A stretch of 33,570 nt of DNA from a bacterium. Its GTDB lineage: Bacteria > Cyanobacteriota > Vampirovibrionia > Gastranaerophilales > Gastranaerophilaceae. A program made the position numbers and the translations under genes. The notes beneath the pieces were generated by a model, which was not told the origin of the DNA, ran no database searches, and saw only the letters and a program-made list of their open reading frames with translations. Below are positions 32,410 to 33,570 of the stretch, piece after piece (positions within the stretch are counted from its first letter, which is position 1; the number at the start of each line of letters is the position of its first letter). The stretch covers positions 1 to 33,570 of the forward strand of contig JAFUSQ010000027.1 in NCBI GenBank assembly GCA_017467605.1, read 5' to 3'.

Positions 32410-32739
32410 CTAATTCATACTTTCAGACAAACTTTTTATAACACTAAAGTATATTTTCATTTTTGCTTCGGATTCGCCAGCTAAAATTTCTAAAATCTCC
32501 TTACCGTAAGGTTTGTTTACTATATCTGATTTGGAAAAATAATGTATATCCAATTCAAGAATTTTAGCAATTTTTAAAAAATTTTCTAATTTCGGACTTG
32601 AAATTCCGGATTCAATCCTATAGATTTGCTTTTCATCAATTCCGCTTAACTCTGCAAGTTCAAATTGCGAAAGTTTCTTCTTTTTTCTTGCCAGCCTTAT
32701 TTCATTTCCAATAGATTTTCTATCAAAATTATCGAGCAA
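32410..32739 (-). CDS. XRE-family transcriptional regulator
   Basis: 109 residues with a TTG start at 32739; AAAGG lies eight bases upstream and no ATG fits. Helix-turn-helix at about residues 9-65 (IGNEIRLARKKKKLSQFELA, then IDEKQIYRIESGISSPKLEN), then a tail ending KMKIYFSVIKSLSESMN. Likely paralogue of the regulator at 8833. It is divergent from the repeat-bearing prepilin at 32857, and three TTTTGTCT-type motifs lie between the two start sites. Confidence 0.8.
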   Translation of the reverse strand: MLDNFDRKSIGNEIRLARKKKKLSQFELAELSGIDEKQIYRIESGISSPKLENFLKIAKILELDIHYFSKSDIVNKPYGKEILEILAGESEAKMKIYFSVIKSLSESMN

Positions 32740-32770
32740 TTTTCTAACCTTTTTATTTATTTTAGATTAT

Positions 32771-32837
32771 TTTTGTCTAATTCTACAGTATAATTTTGTC
32801 TTATGCTATTGAAAATCAGACAAAAATATACTATAAT
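32771..32837. promoter_or_regulatory. Divergent promoters with three TTTTGTCT operator-like boxes
   Basis: Plus strand: TTGAAA (32809-32814), 17 bases, TATAAT (32832-32837), driving the prepilin. Minus strand: TTTTCA (32815-32810), 17 bases, TATACT (32792-32787), driving the XRE gene. Boxes TTTTGTCT lie at 32771-32778 and 32794-32801, and inverted (AGACAAAA) at 32818-32825. The second box fills the XRE spacer and the third the prepilin spacer, as expected for a repressor acting on both. Confidence 0.65.
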
Positions 32838-32856
32838 TATTTTAAAGGAGGCAAAA

Positions 32857-33570
32857 ATGAACTTAGTAAAAAATAAAAAATGCAGGGGTAAATGTAGGGG
32901 TAAATATAATACCCTCGCCCCTTGTGGTGACAAAAACATTTTTAATTTGTTAACTTTTCATTGCAAAAGCCTAGCAAAATCATGTCATTCAGAGGTGCAA
33001 ATTTCCGAGATTCCACGCTTTGCTCTGAATGACACGGAAATTTGCACCGTGGAATCTCCTATTGTTCAATCAATGAAAAGTTTACAATGCAATAAGAAAG
33101 CAACTTTCACTCCTCACCGGAGTGGGTATTCTGCTGCAAACTCTGACAAGACTCCACGACTACTGCGCTCCGCGGGGTTTACATTAGCGGAAGTCCTCAT
33201 AACAATCGGAGTAATCGGAGTAGTAGCAGCGATATCTCTGCCTACACTTTTAACTAACGTCCAAGAAAGAGTAAGAAAAGAACAGGTAAGAACCGCTAAG
33301 TATAAATTAACTACTTCAACAAGTAAGATGAATGCAGATGGTCAAATGATACCTTATGAAAATACTCACGAATTTATCAAGGTATTATCAGGACATTATA
33401 AAATAATATCAGAATGTGACAATAATCATTTAGAAAACTGCTGGCCTGCAAAAGTAATAAATATACCAAAACCAGACGGAACATTTGAAACAAAGAACGT
33501 AAGTACAATTAAAACAGGAGCAGATTTACAAGCAATAGCACTTGGAACAAAACAAACAGAAACAAGAGGA
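32857..33570 (+). CDS. Prepilin-like protein with a repeat-filled 107-residue leader (3' end outside window)
   Basis: One open frame from the ATG at 32857 to the window edge (238 codons, no stop). AAAGGAGG at 32844-32851 and a TTGAAA-17-TATAAT promoter support this start. The prepilin site is SAG|FTLAEVLITIGVIGVV, with Gly107 at 33175-33177, followed by a pilin-type globular domain that continues off the edge. The 107-residue leader contrasts with 8 in the two other prepilins here. Its first codons (MNLVKNKK) look like a normal leader. The remainder translates a 12-bp tandem (CRGKCRGK), a dispersed repeat shared with 98-115, and nested inverted repeats (32949-33085). If the peptidase still cuts at Gly107, the mature pilin is unaffected. 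Confidence 0.8.
   Translation, partial: MNLVKNKKCRGKCRGKYNTLAPCGDKNIFNLLTFHCKSLAKSCHSEVQISEIPRFALNDTEICTVESPIVQSMKSLQCNKKATFTPHRSGYSAANSDKTPRLLRSAGFTLAEVLITIGVIGVVAAISLPTLLTNVQERVRKEQVRTAKYKLTTSTSKMNADGQMIPYENTHEFIKVLSGHYKIISECDNNHLENCWPAKVINIPKPDGTFETKNVSTIKTGADLQAIALGTKQTETRG
32949..33085. repeat. Nested inverted repeats inside the prepilin leader
   Basis: The outer 15-base arms (32949-32963 and 33071-33085) are complementary with one mismatch. Inner pairs: TGTCATTCAGAG 32983-32994 with 33023-33034; GGTGCAAATTTCCG 32994-33007 with 33035-33048; GAGATTCCACG 33007-33017 with 33048-33058. All inner pairs are perfect. The last two overlap in order, so not all can form at once. The 33008-33034 part is the dispersed GATTC...CTGAATGACA repeat. 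Confidence 0.8.

Noticed and set aside
32757-32939. 60-codon minus-strand frame in the divergent promoter region
   Set aside because: It overlaps two good promoters, the operator boxes and the start of the prepilin gene; no ribosome binding site or family.
1-33570. CRISPR array
   Set aside because: No series of equal-length direct repeats with uniform spacers was seen; the repeats present are palindromic dispersed elements and paired direct repeats.

Overview
This is a low-GC, gene-dense chromosomal segment from a diderm bacterium. The best fit is an uncultured gut member of the non-photosynthetic cyanobacterial sister lineage (Vampirovibrionia/Melainabacteria, order Gastranaerophilales). 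That placement is inference. It rests on three prepilins with the FTLAE(V/T)L(I/V)T(I/L)G start, an outer-membrane porin, Mla-type lipid transport genes, flagellar-type export genes, and several membrane proteins I can match only to the general look of that lineage.

Layout. 1-252: dispersed repeats, no gene. 253-3395: a TPR/glycosyltransferase-like protein, a hypothetical protein, a ferritin-like protein behind a palindromic operator, and a small hypothetical. 3390-6437 (minus): an unrecognised three-gene operon encoding a VWA protein, a polytopic membrane protein with an FHA-like N-terminus, and a TonB-C-like protein. 6565-8068: an odd tRNA (Gln-like body, UAG anticodon), duplicated copies of its 3' end, and a HigBA-type toxin-antitoxin module. 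The module lies between 105-bp direct repeats and its toxin has an in-frame stop. 8113-9819: a hypothetical, an XRE regulator and a small kinase-like protein. 9836-13700 (minus): prfA-ylxR-infB. 13870-17649: a SPOA (FliM/FliN) protein followed by fliO-fliP-fliQ-fliR. 17650-19205: a prepilin between palindromic repeats. 19206-24865: an Orn/Lys/Arg-type decarboxylase, a porin, an OmpR-type response regulator, its histidine kinase and tadA. 24871-27434: two divergent lineage-type membrane proteins. 27549-33570: tpiA, a small HTH gene divergent from a prepilin, an mlaE-mlaF-aminotransferase operon, and an XRE gene divergent from a second prepilin that runs off the window.

The most striking observation is that last prepilin (32857 to the end). 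It has a strong ribosome binding site and one uninterrupted frame, yet about 107 residues precede the G|FTLAE processing site instead of the usual 8-10. That extra stretch is built from the dispersed inverted repeats found elsewhere between genes, read in frame. It looks like a repeat invading a protein segment that is cut off and discarded.

Other points of interest are the interrupted toxin and its apparently leaderless promoter, the tRNA and its 3'-end duplications, the VWA/FHA/TonB-C operon, the C-terminally extended FliQ, and repeated HTH-prepilin divergent pairs with operator-like motifs between them.
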